DNA from: JAUYIV01 sp035464675
Lineage (GTDB): Bacteria > Actinomycetota > Acidimicrobiia > Spongiisociales > UBA11373
Length of the DNA: 64,000 nt
Direction: 5' to 3'
Assembly: GCA_035464675.1 (NCBI GenBank)
Contig: DATHSA010000054.1
Span: 9,779 to 73,778, forward strand
Positions 20,482 through 30,353 of this stretch are shown in pieces. The position numbers were made by a program, and so were the translations under genes. The notes below the pieces were generated by a model that was not told the origin of the DNA, searched no databases, and was given only the letters and a program-made list of their open reading frames with translations. How positions within the stretch are numbered: position 1 is the stretch's first letter; each line of letters starts with the position of its first letter.

Positions 20482-21669
20482 ATGACCGAACCCGGCCCGG
20501 AGCGGCGCAACCGCGAACTGGAGCGATTCCTCGAACCGGAGCGGTTGACCATCCTGCGAGCCCTCCCCGTCGTCGTCGCCGTCACAGTCGCCATCGCAAC
20601 CATCGTCGCCATGGTGGTCCTGCGGCCCACAGGGGCGGAGCGTCCGGATCTCTCGGAGATCGGGATACCCCGCTTCGTCTACGACGCCGAGGTCACCGCA
20701 GTCGAATCCCGGCCATGCGCCGGCACCACCGACGTTCCCTGTGTCCTCGTCAGCTTCCGGTTGGACGAGGGGCCTGACGCGGAAAGCACCGTCGCGTTCG
20801 AGGGAGTGGTCTCCGAGACCTCCCCCTCGTTCTCACCGGGCGACGACGTCGTCCTCGCCTACAACCCCGATGCCGACCCGGCGTTCCAGTACTCGTACTT
20901 CGATCGTCAACGCAGACCCGTGCTGCTGTGGGCGGGAATCCTGCTCGTGGTGGTGGTCATCGGGATGGCACGGCTCCGCGGCGTCACGGCATTGCTGGGA
21001 TTGGGGGCAAGCGTCGTGGTCATCCTCCTCTTCGTGGTGCCGGCGATCATCGATGGACGCGAACCGGTGGCAGTCGCCATCGTCGGCGCCGCAGCGATCG
21101 CCTATCTCGCCCTGTACACCGCCCACGGCTTCAGCCGCATGACCACGGTCGCCTTGCTGGGGACTCTGGCGGCGCTGGCGCTCACCGCCGTCCTCGCCGC
21201 CGTCTTCATCGCGGCGGCCCGCTTCACAGGGTTCACCGAGGACGTGTCCTTCATCCTCACGGCTGCCAGCTCCATCAACATCCGCGGGCTTCTCCTGGCC
21301 GGGGTGGTCCTCGGCAGCCTGGGGGCCATCGACGACGTGACGGTCACCCAGGCTTCGACGGTGTGGGAGCTACGGGCCGCCAACCCGACGATGTCGAGAC
21401 TGCGCCTGTTTCGAGCGGGCATGCGCGTGGGCCGCGACCACGTGGCGAGCACCGTCAACACGCTGCTCCTCGCCTACGCGGGCGCCGCCATGCCACTACT
21501 GCTCTTCTTCGTGCTCGCCGGCCAGTCGCTCGGAACCTCCCTGAACAGCGAAATCGTCGCCATCGAGGTGATCCGGACAGTCGTCGGAAGCATCGGCCTG
21601 GTGATGGCGGTCCCGTTCACGACGTGGCTGTCGGCGTGGATGGCCGACGACTCGGCGGCGCCTCACTGA
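20482..21669 (+). CDS. YibE/F-family multi-pass membrane protein
   Basis: 395 residues. One membrane segment near the N-terminus (about 30-52), an extracytoplasmic beta-rich domain with two cysteines (about 60-145), then about seven membrane segments with the YibE/F-type GASxxVILLFVVPAII, GAIDDVTVTQASTVWEL and MRVGRDHVASTVNTL motifs. The function is unknown in the family; a transport role is often assumed. The gene stands alone between divergent valS and convergent clpX. Confidence 0.85.
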   Translation: MTEPGPERRNRELERFLEPERLTILRALPVVVAVTVAIATIVAMVVLRPTGAERPDLSEIGIPRFVYDAEVTAVESRPCAGTTDVPCVLVSFRLDEGPDAESTVAFEGVVSETSPSFSPGDDVVLAYNPDADPAFQYSYFDRQRRPVLLWAGILLVVVVIGMARLRGVTALLGLGASVVVILLFVVPAIIDGREPVAVAIVGAAAIAYLALYTAHGFSRMTTVALLGTLAALALTAVLAAVFIAAARFTGFTEDVSFILTAASSINIRGLLLAGVVLGSLGAIDDVTVTQASTVWELRAANPTMSRLRLFRAGMRVGRDHVASTVNTLLLAYAGAAMPLLLFFVLAGQSLGTSLNSEIVAIEVIRTVVGSIGLVMAVPFTTWLSAWMADDSAAPH

Positions 21670-21679
21670 GGGGAGGCCG

Positions 21680-22954
<1,275 letters not shown>

Positions 22955-22971
22955 CCGGTTCTCCTTCCGGC

Positions 22972-23586
22972 CTACCCGACGGCCTTGAGCTCTCTGCCCT
23001 CGAGGACCGTGTCCACCACGCCGTACTCCTTGGCCTCCTCGGCCGTCATCCAGAAGTCGCGATCGGTGTCGACCTTCACCTTGTCGAGAGGCTTGCCCGT
23101 ATGGTGAGCGAGGATCTCGTTCATCTCCTCCTTCACCCGGATGATCTCGCGGGCGTGGATCTCGATGTCCGTGGCCTGGCCTTCGAGCCCACCGATATGG
23201 GGCTGGTGGAGCATCACCCGGGCGTGGGGAAGAGCGAACCGCTTGCCGGGTGCACCCGCCGCCAGCAGGACCGCAGCCGCCGAGGCCGCCTGTCCCATGC
23301 AGTAGGTGGCGACATCGGGCTTGATGAAGTGCATCGTGTCGTAGATCGCCATCAGCGACGTCATGACCCCGCCGGGCGAGTTGATGTAGAGAGCGATGTC
23401 CTTCTCGGGCTCGTCACCCTCGAGGTGCAGGAGCTGGGCCATGATCAGGTTGGCGACGTTGTCGTCGATCGGCGTGCCCAGGAAGATGATGCGCTCCTTG
23501 AGCAGCCGGCTGTAGATGTCGAACGCCCGCTCCCCCCGGCTCGTCTGTTCGACGACCGTCGGGACCAGGTAGCTGTTCCGTATCAT
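22972..23586 (-). CDS. clpP: ATP-dependent Clp protease proteolytic subunit ClpP
   Basis: 204 residues with the catalytic Ser in GQAASAA, the His in RVMLHQP and the Asp in DTDRDFWM, plus the INSPGG motif of the oxyanion region. It forms the barrel for ClpX. The ATG overlaps the tig stop as ATGA. It is a single clpP copy here, whereas many actinobacteria have a clpP1P2 pair, so a second copy may lie elsewhere. Confidence 0.97.
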   Translation of the reverse strand: MIRNSYLVPTVVEQTSRGERAFDIYSRLLKERIIFLGTPIDDNVANLIMAQLLHLEGDEPEKDIALYINSPGGVMTSLMAIYDTMHFIKPDVATYCMGQAASAAAVLLAAGAPGKRFALPHARVMLHQPHIGGLEGQATDIEIHAREIIRVKEEMNEILAHHTGKPLDKVKVDTDRDFWMTAEEAKEYGVVDTVLEGRELKAVG

Positions 23587-24989
23587 TCCTCGACCTCCGT
23601 GGGCTCGGGCTTCGTGTCAGTGGCGTCGGGCGACGCCTCACCTTCGCCCTCGTCTTCGGTCTCCGACTCATCGGCAGCCGGAGTAGGCAACTGGATCTCG
23701 TTGCCGTCTTCATCGACCGGTACGGCCAACTCGAGGAGTCGGTCGACGGCCTTGCGCCGCAGGATATCACCCGACAGTGCTTCTCCCCGACCACCCTCTT
23801 CGAGGGCGGCCCGGTAGTCGTCGACCGAAACCCTCGCCTCGGCGGCGAGAGCGACGATCGTCTCGTCAAACTCCGCGGGGTCGACATCGATTCCCTCGTG
23901 CTCTGCGATCGACTCGAGGAGGATGCGACTGCGGAGGTTCAACGATGCCTGGGATCGGAGGTCCTCGATGAACGCATCCCGGTCCTGGCCGGTGATCTCG
24001 AAGTACTGATCCAGTTCGATTCCCTGGGTCTCGAGGCGATGGGCGAAGCGATGGAACACCGAATCCATCTCGGCCTCCACGAGGGGCTCCGGCACCTCGA
24101 GGTCCATGTCCTGGATCAGCTCGTCGACGAGACGCTGCTCGAACTCGGATCGGACCCCCCGCAGCCGGATCGCGTGGATCTGCTCCTCGAGCTCCTGTCT
24201 CATCTCATCGATCGTCTCGAACTCGGATACCTCGGACACCCAGTCGTCGGTGAGGTCGGGGAGCCTCTTCGCCTTCACCCGCTTGACGAGGACCCGCACC
24301 TCGACCTCCCGTCCGCCCTCCTCGCCGATCCCCTCCGGGAGAGTCGACGGGAACTCGAGGATCGCACCGGCGGCGCTGCCCCGGAGCGCCTCGTCGAGGC
24401 CCCCGAGGAGGGAGCCCGAGCCGACCTCGTAGAGCATGTCGTTCGCCGACCCGGCGGCGAACTCCTCGCCGTCGAGCCTCGTCTTCACGTCGGCGAGCAC
24501 GAAGTCGCCATCGAACGCCTCGCGCGACACGTCGTCGAGCTCGGCGAACTGATCACGCATTCGCTCGATCTGCGCATCGATGTCCTCGGCCGTCACGTCG
24601 GGGGCATCGACCTGGACGCGCCGACCTTCGTACTCCGGCAGCCGATCCACGGTGGGCCAGAGGGTTATGCGGACGTCGACCTCCACGCCGGCATCGAGGT
24701 CGCGCACGTCCTCGAGGCGGGGGTAGACGACCGGGACCAGCTCGGTCTCCCGGATCGCTGCGGCGAGGGCGCGTGGGATGGCGTCGTCGATCGCTTCTTT
24801 GCGCAGCGTCTCCGCGCCCACCATCGACTCGACCACCTTCACAGGGGCCTTGCCGGGGCGAAAGCCCTTGATCTTCGACTCTTTGGCGAGGCGGGTCGCG
24901 GCGGAGCGCTTGCTGGCCGCGAGAGCCTCTTCGTCGATGGTGAACGTCACGATGCGCTCGAAGCGCCCGGCGTCCTTGACTTCGGTCAC
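23583..24989 (-). CDS. tig: Trigger factor
   Basis: Ribosome-bound chaperone of 468 residues. The ribosome-binding signature GFRPGKAP (about residue 45) lies in the N-terminal domain, followed by the FKBP-type domain and the helical chaperone domain, with a Glu/Asp-rich tail. GTG 24989 is chosen because GGAGGAGAGG lies directly before it. An upstream in-frame start would read through tRNA-His. Confidence 0.94.
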   Translation of the reverse strand: MTEVKDAGRFERIVTFTIDEEALAASKRSAATRLAKESKIKGFRPGKAPVKVVESMVGAETLRKEAIDDAIPRALAAAIRETELVPVVYPRLEDVRDLDAGVEVDVRITLWPTVDRLPEYEGRRVQVDAPDVTAEDIDAQIERMRDQFAELDDVSREAFDGDFVLADVKTRLDGEEFAAGSANDMLYEVGSGSLLGGLDEALRGSAAGAILEFPSTLPEGIGEEGGREVEVRVLVKRVKAKRLPDLTDDWVSEVSEFETIDEMRQELEEQIHAIRLRGVRSEFEQRLVDELIQDMDLEVPEPLVEAEMDSVFHRFAHRLETQGIELDQYFEITGQDRDAFIEDLRSQASLNLRSRILLESIAEHEGIDVDPAEFDETIVALAAEARVSVDDYRAALEEGGRGEALSGDILRRKAVDRLLELAVPVDEDGNEIQLPTPAADESETEDEGEGEASPDATDTKPEPTEVEE

Positions 24990-25055
24990 CCTCTCCTCCC
25001 GGTGACGACAAACGGCGAGAACGGCCGAGCACGCGCTCCAACCGCCTCGCCTCGG

Positions 25056-25130
25056 GGTGACCGAGGGGACTCGAACCCCCGACCTCCAGGGCCACAACCT
25101 GGCGCTCTAACCGCCTGAGCTACGGTCACC
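25056..25130 (-). tRNA. tRNA-His (GTG)
   Basis: Full cloverleaf with anticodon GTG in the loop TTGTGGC and the GGTTCGAGTCC T-arm. The extra G(-1) opposite C73, typical of tRNA-His, is encoded. CCA is not encoded. It lies upstream of tig. Confidence 0.93.
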
Positions 25131-25154
25131 ATGCGGAGCCACAGGCTCCAATTC

Positions 25155-25211
25155 CTCCAGGGCCGCATCACACAGGCAGCTCTACCGCCTGAGCTACGGT
25201 CACCATGCGGA
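25155..25211 (-). pseudogene. Degenerate partial copy of tRNA-His
   Basis: This segment repeats the 5' half of tRNA-His. Bases 25179-25211 match 25104-25137 almost exactly (one indel), including the D-arm, the 5' acceptor strand and the flank after it, and CTCCAGGGCC is shared further on. The anticodon arm has a 9-nt loop and no matching 3' acceptor follows, so it cannot fold as a tRNA. I read it as a tandem duplication remnant. Confidence 0.65.
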
Positions 25212-25250
25212 ACTGCTGTTCCGAACCATGCGGGAACCCGGCGCTCGCAG

Positions 25251-25323
25251 TGCCCCCGGAGGGATTCGAACCCCCGACCAAGAGCTTAGAAGGCTCCTGC
25301 TCTGTCCACTGAGCTACAGGGGC
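25251..25323 (-). tRNA. tRNA-Arg (TCT)
   Basis: Cloverleaf with anticodon TCT in loop CTTCTAA, T-arm GGTTCGAATCC, acceptor GCCCCTG. No encoded CCA. Confidence 0.94.
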
Positions 25324-25368
25324 GAGGTCCGAACACCCGCCGGGCGCTCCTCTCGGCGAGTGCCCGTC

Positions 25369-25440
<72 letters not shown>

Positions 25441-25615
25441 CGGTTCCCGGGGCAGGATAGACCGGAAGCCTCCGGTCTCCAGCTTCCCGCCTCCAGCAAG
25501 GAACGCCTCACGGGTCAGTCGTGTTTCCCGCGGGTATCGGCGTTTCTGGTGCCTCGCTTCAGCCGGCTTCGCACAGCCGTTGTCAGTGCCCAAGTCCGGC
25601 CGGGAACGAACAGGG

Positions 25616-25701
25616 TGCGGGCGGTGGGACTCGAACCCACAATGGACGTGAAGCCCACCGGGTCCTAAGCCCGGCGCCTGTGCCAATTCGGCTACACCCG
25701 C
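25616..25701 (-). tRNA. tRNA-Leu (TAG)
   Basis: 86 nt with the long variable arm of a class II tRNA. Anticodon TAG in loop CTTAGGA; acceptor GCGGGTG pairs with CGCCCGC (one G-U). Confidence 0.93.
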
Positions 25702-25707
25702 GGGACG

Positions 25708-25779
25708 TGGGTCGCCAGGGATTCGAACCCTGAACCTGCTGGTTAAGAGCCAGTTGCTCTGCCGTTGAGCTAGCGACCC
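25708..25779 (-). tRNA. tRNA-Lys (CTT)
   Basis: Cloverleaf with anticodon CTT in loop CTCTTAA; acceptor GGGTCGC pairs with GCGACCC. Six bases separate it from tRNA-Leu. Confidence 0.93.
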
Positions 25780-26212
25780 AGAGGCAGGGTAGCAACGTCG
25801 AAATACCAGCCACCCTCGGCCAACTCGTCGATCCACACCATCGTGCGGACCCACCAATCGGTGCTGCGACGAGCCGCAACTCGGCAAACACCATGGGCGA
25901 GATGATTCTTTCGATGACCCGGGCCGCCGGCTCGATCGCCTTGATCTGCGCCCGCCGGCGCCCCTGAGTGCTCCGGCGCCCGTTGGGTCGTGGGGCTGTT
26001 CGTCTCCGCATGGCCGCCCTCTGTTCGGAGGTCGAGTCCACACCGCGGCACCACATCGACAGGGTCGGCTTCGACATCGGAAGGATCTCGGAGATCTCCG
26101 TCAGCGACAGGCCGCATGCGCGTAGCCGGCGAGCCAGACCGAACCTCTCGTCCCTGCTGAGGACGCTCCAACGACCCGCCGTGACGCGCAACTCATCTGG
26201 AACCAGATCCAT
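25770..26212 (-). pseudogene. Broken HTH DNA-binding gene next to the tRNA cluster
   Basis: From ATG 26212 the frame encodes a helix-turn-helix (LARRLRACGLSLTEISEIL then MSKPTLSMWCRGV) and an Arg-rich stretch, like small phage or mobile-element HTH proteins. The original frame has no stop before it runs through tRNA-Lys and into tRNA-Leu, so it cannot be intact. Near 25870 a different frame becomes more protein-like (TDWWVRTMVWIDEL, then GGWYFDVATLPLG) and stops at 25770 inside tRNA-Lys. I infer a frameshifted or truncated remnant. TACCTT 6 nt before the ATG supports the start. Gene identity is uncertain. Confidence 0.45.
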
Positions 26213-26218
26213 GCCGAC

Positions 26219-26224
26219 AAGGTA
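26219..26224 (-). promoter_or_regulatory. -10 box TACCTT for the HTH gene
   Basis: Ends 6 nt before the ATG at 26212; leaderless spacing. Confidence 0.35.
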
Positions 26225-26264
26225 TGGGAATGCTGTGACGCGACTTCGTGTCACAATTCGGCGA

Positions 26265-26338
26265 CGGGCTGTGGCGCAGTTTGGCAGCGCGCGTGCTTTG
26301 GGAGCACGAGGCCGCCGGTTCGAATCCGGCCAGCCCGA
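26265..26338 (+). tRNA. tRNA-Pro (TGG)
   Basis: Cloverleaf on the plus strand, acceptor CGGGCTG/CAGCCCG with A73, anticodon TGG in loop TTTGGGA. No encoded CCA. The next gene is convergent and its stop codon starts one base away. Confidence 0.93.
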
Positions 26339-26701
26339 CTAGCGGTTCAGCGACTCCTCCGCCGGCTCGTCGGACTCGGCGATCAGATCGCTCTTGACTC
26401 CCGGCTTCCCGATCGCGATCAAACCACGGATGGTCGAGCCGATGAGGAGTGCCACCGAGACGAGGAGTCCGCCGAGCAGCGCCATCGCACCGGTGAGCAC
26501 GTAGTAGACGGTCGCGTAGGAGATGGTGATCTCCTCGACTTCGGCCAGGGGGACCGTCACCGCCAGAAGCAGGATCACGCCCATCACGATCCCGACGACG
26601 CTGAGCAACGAGATCTGCCGGACCCGGGCGTAGAACTGCCGCTCGAACGAGAGATCTCCGCTGAGGCTGAAACCCAGAAGGGTCAGGATCAGGGCCAACA
26701 C
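26339..26701 (-). CDS. Small membrane protein, possibly the 3' part of a frameshifted gene
   Basis: 120 residues from GTG 26701 with three hydrophobic segments (about 1-12, 31-52, 60-90) and a charged C-terminus. The frame continues upstream of the GTG as YCPFLGGSALGALVTV, a convincing start of the first membrane helix, without a canonical start codon. The preceding small ORF (26689-26886) ends at the same place in another frame, so the two probably form one membrane protein of about 180 residues interrupted by a frameshift. No family recognised. Confidence 0.5.
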   Translation of the reverse strand: MLALILTLLGFSLSGDLSFERQFYARVRQISLLSVVGIVMGVILLLAVTVPLAEVEEITISYATVYYVLTGAMALLGGLLVSVALLIGSTIRGLIAIGKPGVKSDLIAESDEPAEESLNR

Positions 26702-26886
26702 CGTGACGAGGGCTCCCAGGGCCGATCCACCAAGGAACGGGCAGTAGGAACCAGCGCTTCGATCAGGCCCAGCGCCTTGAAGGAGGCAAGTCGGCCCACG
26801 CCGAACACGATCGCGAACAGCGCCAGGCTCGCCACCGCGCCACCGGTGAGCGCTCCCGTCAGCATCGGACGGCGTTCGACTCCCAC
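26689..26886 (-). CDS. Small membrane protein, possibly the 5' part of a frameshifted gene
   Basis: 65 residues from GTG 26886 with one membrane segment (about 9-31). The last 12 residues (DRPWEPSSRCWP) look like out-of-frame sequence, and the natural continuation is in the frame of the downstream ORF. TAGCTT 6 nt before the GTG fits a leaderless start. Either a sequencing error, a pseudogene, or two coupled ORFs. Confidence 0.45.
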   Translation of the reverse strand: MGVERRPMLTGALTGGAVASLALFAIVFGVGRLASFKALGLIEALVPTARSLVDRPWEPSSRCWP

Positions 26887-26892
26887 GCGGGG

Positions 26893-26898
26893 AAGCTA
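26893..26898 (-). promoter_or_regulatory. -10 box TAGCTT
   Basis: Ends 6 nt before GTG 26886; leaderless spacing. Confidence 0.4.
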
Positions 26899-26930
26899 CC
26901 CGACCGGAGACGGCCGCAAACCGGCGACCG

Positions 26931-27656
26931 CTATCCGCAGCTCGTACTGAACTGGCAGGTCAGGTCGAACGTCCCCTCGACGAGCACCTGGCGCGGGTCG
27001 TCGACGAGGCGCTCCTCCGCCGTGAACGAAAAGGTCCCCTGGATCCGCTCGTGGTCCCAGCGGGTGATCACCAACTCCCCGGTCCCCTCCTGCCCCCATA
27101 GATCGTCGCTGTTCGGCGAGTAGAAGGCCGAGAAGACACCGGGAGGAGCCTCGCCGGCGTCCAAGACGCCTCCGCCGATCTCATAGGTACCAGGACCGAA
27201 CGGCAGATTCGCTCTCGTCGTCGCGTTCGAGGGGAACAGTGAGATCGAATCCGACACCTCTCCACCGGAGACGGTGCAATTGAACAAGAACAGAGCCGTG
27301 ATCGACTCACCGGAAGCAAGCACTTCCTCGAAGGGGGGACTGTCCTCCGTCGCGAAGAAGTCGTACTGCTCCCGGAGTTCCTCCTCCGTGTACCAGTAGT
27401 CGGTCGTGAACGCGTAGGCATCGTCGGCGCCCTCCCATTGGCGCTCCTCGCCACCGGTGACCGTCACCGCGCACCCGCCGTCACCCCCTGCAGGAGGCGC
27501 AGTCGTCGACCCGGGCGCTGCAGTCGTTCCAGGCAGGAGGGTCGTCCCGGGGCCACTGGTCCCACTGGTCGACGAGACGGAGCCACCGTCGTCGTCCCCG
27601 CAGGCTGAAGCCAGAAGCGTGAGCACAAGACCGACCAACACGACCGAACGCCGCAT
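26931..27656 (-). CDS. Hypothetical lipoprotein
   Basis: 241 residues. Signal peptide with lipobox LASAC (Cys about residue 19), an Asp/Gly patch, a Ser/Thr/Gly/Pro linker to about residue 60, then a beta-rich domain with pairs of cysteines (two of them in TCQFSTSCG at the C-terminus). GGGAGGT precedes the ATG. No family recognised; surface or cell-envelope location inferred. Confidence 0.75.
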   Translation of the reverse strand: MRRSVVLVGLVLTLLASACGDDDGGSVSSTSGTSGPGTTLLPGTTAAPGSTTAPPAGGDGGCAVTVTGGEERQWEGADDAYAFTTDYWYTEEELREQYDFFATEDSPPFEEVLASGESITALFLFNCTVSGGEVSDSISLFPSNATTRANLPFGPGTYEIGGGVLDAGEAPPGVFSAFYSPNSDDLWGQEGTGELVITRWDHERIQGTFSFTAEERLVDDPRQVLVEGTFDLTCQFSTSCG

Positions 27657-27720
27657 GGGACCTCCCTGGTACCAGTGACGCGCGGAACTGTATGAGTCTG
27701 TGCGGGCTAGTGGGTGCGGC

Positions 27721-28164
27721 CTACGGAACGATCAGGACCGGGCACGGCGAATCGTGTGCCACCCTGTCGGCGACCGACCCGAGAATGAGCCGCTCGACCA
27801 TCCCCGCCCCGCGGCGACCGACCACCAGGAGATCACAGTCCATGTCGCGAGCCAGCGTCACGAGCGCCGACGCCGGATCTCCAATCTCTTCGGCCGAGGT
27901 CACCTCGATTCCATCCGAGTCGAGGCGGTCGAGGGTCCGATCGAGCACCGACCGCTGAGCCTCGGCCATGGATCGGGACAGGGCGTCGGCAGGCGGTGGC
28001 GATCCGACGACGCCCCACCACCCCTCCGGGGGCCTGACGACCGTCACGACATGCAGACGGGCCCCATGGACCCGTGCCAGCGCGGCGGCGACATTCCCTG
28101 CCCGGATGCTCTGATCAGAACCGTCGACACCGACGATGACCACCTCGGGCGACCACTCGGCCAC
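27721..28164 (-). CDS. Universal stress protein (UspA family)
   Basis: 147 residues. VVIVGVDGSDQS start with the conserved Asp, and the ATP-binding signature GRRGAG followed by GSVADRVAHDSPCPVLIV near the end, the G-2x-G-9x-G pattern. I chose GTG 28164 because GGAGGTGAGC lies directly before it; an earlier in-frame ATG at 28224 would overlap the rdgB region. It is followed by the lipoprotein gene on the same strand. Confidence 0.9.
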   Translation of the reverse strand: MAEWSPEVVIVGVDGSDQSIRAGNVAAALARVHGARLHVVTVVRPPEGWWGVVGSPPPADALSRSMAEAQRSVLDRTLDRLDSDGIEVTSAEEIGDPASALVTLARDMDCDLLVVGRRGAGMVERLILGSVADRVAHDSPCPVLIVP

Positions 28165-28227
28165 GCTCACCTCCTCTTCGAATGGCCCAAGGGTACGACG
28201 ACCCCACCGGCGAGGAAGAGGCAACGG

Positions 28228-28794
28228 TCAGCGCAGTCTTTCGGCAAGCGCCTCTAGGGCACGGGCGCGATGGCTCATCAGATTCTTCTCCTCCTCGCCG
28301 ATCTCGGCGAGCGTGCGGCCTCCGACCTCGAACACCGGGTCGTACCCGAATCCCCCGTCGCCCCGCTCGGCCACGGCGATCTCGCCCTCCAGTACGCCCT
28401 CGGCTGTCACCATCCGTCCGTCGGGATGGACGAGAGCGACGACGGTGCGGAAGCGTGCCGCGCGATCGGTCGTGCCCTTCATCGCCTGGAGCAGGGCCTG
28501 CCGGTTGTCCGCGTAGGTCGCATCCTCCCCGGCGTAGCGGGCGGTATGCACGCCGGGAGCGCCTCCCAGTGCATCCACCTCCAGACCGGTGTCATCGGCG
28601 ACCGCAGGATGACCCGTGTGGCCCGCAACTGCTCGAGCCTTGAGCACGGCGTTCTCCTCCAAGGTGGCGCCCGTCTCGACGACATCGGGCCAGTCGAGCC
28701 CTTCGATGGGTTCCAGGCCGGGAAGAACCCTCTGCAGGACCGCCAGGACCTCCGCCGTCTTGTCGGGATTCTTGGACCCGACCACCACCCTCAT
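28228..28794 (-). CDS. rdgB: XTP/dITP diphosphatase RdgB (HAM1 family)
   Basis: 188 residues. It removes non-canonical purine nucleotides. SxNxxKxxE-type start (VVGSKNPDKTAEV), the VADDTGLEVDALGGAPGVHTARYAGEDA active-site region and the C-terminal MSHRARALEAL motif are present. The start overlaps the rph stop as ATGA, the common rph-rdgB pairing. Confidence 0.95.
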   Translation of the reverse strand: MRVVVGSKNPDKTAEVLAVLQRVLPGLEPIEGLDWPDVVETGATLEENAVLKARAVAGHTGHPAVADDTGLEVDALGGAPGVHTARYAGEDATYADNRQALLQAMKGTTDRAARFRTVVALVHPDGRMVTAEGVLEGEIAVAERGDGGFGYDPVFEVGGRTLAEIGEEEKNLMSHRARALEALAERLR

Positions 28795-29489
28795 GCCAGA
28801 GCTGCGCGCTGGATGGCGATCAGTTCCTCGATCCCCCCGGTGGCCAGGTCGAGGAGCCGGTCGAGCGTCTCCCGATCGAAGGGATGCCGCTCGGCAGTCC
28901 CTTGAATCTCGATGATCTTCCCGGCGCCCGTCATCACGACGTTCATGTCGACGTCGGCGGACGCATCGCGCTCATAGTCGAGGTCGAGCATCGGCTCCCC
29001 GTCCACGACGCCGACGCTCACTGCGGCACAATGGTCGAGCACCGGATCGGCCGCCAGCACTCCGGCGGCGAGACCGGCCGCAACCGCATCCTTGAGCGCC
29101 ACCCAGGCACCCGTGATCGAGGCGGTCCGGGTTCCGCCGTCTGCCTGGAGCACGTCGCAGTCGACCCTGATCGTCGCCTCTCCCATCACGGACAGGTCCA
29201 CGACCGCGCGCAAGGACCGGCCGATCAGCCGCTGGATCTCCTTGGTCCGGCCCCCGCTGAGGGACGATCGGGATACCCGCTCCGAGCTCGAGCCGGGAAG
29301 CATCGAATACTCGGCGGTCAGCCATCCACTCCCCTGTTGGCGCATCCATGGCGGTACGTCGGCATCGAAGGAGGCGGTGCAGAGCACCATCGTCTTCCCC
29401 ATCTCGACGAGCACCGAGCCAGGAGTCATCTCGGTGTAGCCGCGGGTGATGCGCACCTCGCGGAGCTCGTCCGGCTTCCGATCGCTCAC
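28791..29489 (-). CDS. rph: Ribonuclease PH
   Basis: 232 residues. Phosphorolytic 3'-5' exonuclease trimming tRNA 3' ends. GWLTAEYSMLPGSS, the SSLSGGRTKEIQRLIGRSLR segment and CDVLQADGGTRTASI are diagnostic. Start is GTG 29489, overlapping the MBL gene stop as GTGA. CCA is not encoded in the tRNAs here, so 3' trimming would matter for them. Confidence 0.95.
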   Translation of the reverse strand: MSDRKPDELREVRITRGYTEMTPGSVLVEMGKTMVLCTASFDADVPPWMRQQGSGWLTAEYSMLPGSSSERVSRSSLSGGRTKEIQRLIGRSLRAVVDLSVMGEATIRVDCDVLQADGGTRTASITGAWVALKDAVAAGLAAGVLAADPVLDHCAAVSVGVVDGEPMLDLDYERDASADVDMNVVMTGAGKIIEIQGTAERHPFDRETLDRLLDLATGGIEELIAIQRAALA

Positions 29490-30229
29490 ACTTCCACCTC
29501 CATCCCCGGCACCGCATGGTCGACCGGGCCGTCGAAACGGGTGCCGGCTTCCGCGACCGACACCCCGGGATCCAGCGTAGGAGCCAGGTGCGTCACGATC
29601 AGGCGGCGAACCCCGGCGCGGGCCGCGATCGTCCCGGCCTCGCCGGCATAGAGGTGGTAGGGATAGCGCCCCTCGGGAGGGTCCCCCTGGGATGTCGCCT
29701 CGCAGAGCAGAACGTCGCACCCCCGTGCGAGAGACTCCAGATCGCCGCCCGGCCCCGTGTCGCCGCTGTACACGAGCCGGCGTCCCCCTGCATCCAGCGC
29801 CGTGACCAGGGTCGGGACGGAGTGGAACGCGGTTCCGAACTCGAGGGTGAAGGGCCCCACACTGCGCCGATCCCCTCCCCCGACGACGTCGAACGCGAAC
29901 ACCTGGAACAACGCGTGGTCCGGGTCCACACCCAGGAACGCAGCGAACCGGTCCGGAAGACCTTCCGGGACGAACGTCGGGATGCCCCACTCGACGCGGG
30001 GGCGGGCCCGCATCGCGGCCAGGAGCGCCAGCATGTCGGTGCAATGGTCGGGGTGGACATGGCTCACGACGATCGCGTCAGGCCGGTCGAGGCGTTCGAT
30101 CAGCGGCAGGTAGACGCCGGGGCCCAGGTCGAGGACCACCGAGGTGCCGTCTCTCTCGACCAGGTAGCCGGACGCGGGCCGGCCCGGCGTCGGGTAGGTG
30201 CCGTTGGATCCGAGGATGGTGAGGCGCAT
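29486..30229 (-). CDS. MBL-fold metallo-hydrolase (RNase Z-like)
   Basis: 247 residues of metallo-beta-lactamase fold with the metal motif HVHPDHCTD (HxHxDH) near residue 57, a later Asp (SGDTGPG) and a terminal His (THLAP). The layout is close to the RNase Z/YhfI branch. It is coupled to rph and rdgB, which suggests an RNA- or nucleotide-processing role, but the substrate is unproven. TACGCT lies 8 nt before the ATG. Confidence 0.85.
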   Translation of the reverse strand: MRLTILGSNGTYPTPGRPASGYLVERDGTSVVLDLGPGVYLPLIERLDRPDAIVVSHVHPDHCTDMLALLAAMRARPRVEWGIPTFVPEGLPDRFAAFLGVDPDHALFQVFAFDVVGGGDRRSVGPFTLEFGTAFHSVPTLVTALDAGGRRLVYSGDTGPGGDLESLARGCDVLLCEATSQGDPPEGRYPYHLYAGEAGTIAARAGVRRLIVTHLAPTLDPGVSVAEAGTRFDGPVDHAVPGMEVEV

Positions 30230-30237
30230 CTCCTCGG

Positions 30238-30243
30238 AGCGTA
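30238..30243 (-). promoter_or_regulatory. -10 box TACGCT for the MBL-rph-rdgB operon
   Basis: Ends 8 nt before the ATG at 30229. A GAGGAG also lies between them, so both leaderless and ordinary initiation are possible. Confidence 0.4.
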
Positions 30244-30353
30244 GGACGCGGAGACGGACCGACGGTGCCGGCCCCGACTCCTGGCCCCGGTTGTCACGGC
30301 CACCGTGGACGCGCCTGCGGGCGCCCCACGATCCGGACGCCCATGCGCGACGG

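Noticed and set aside
25131..25205. A seventh tRNA gene between tRNA-His and tRNA-Arg
   Set aside because: No pairing 3' acceptor strand and a 9-nt anticodon loop; better explained as a partial duplicate of tRNA-His.
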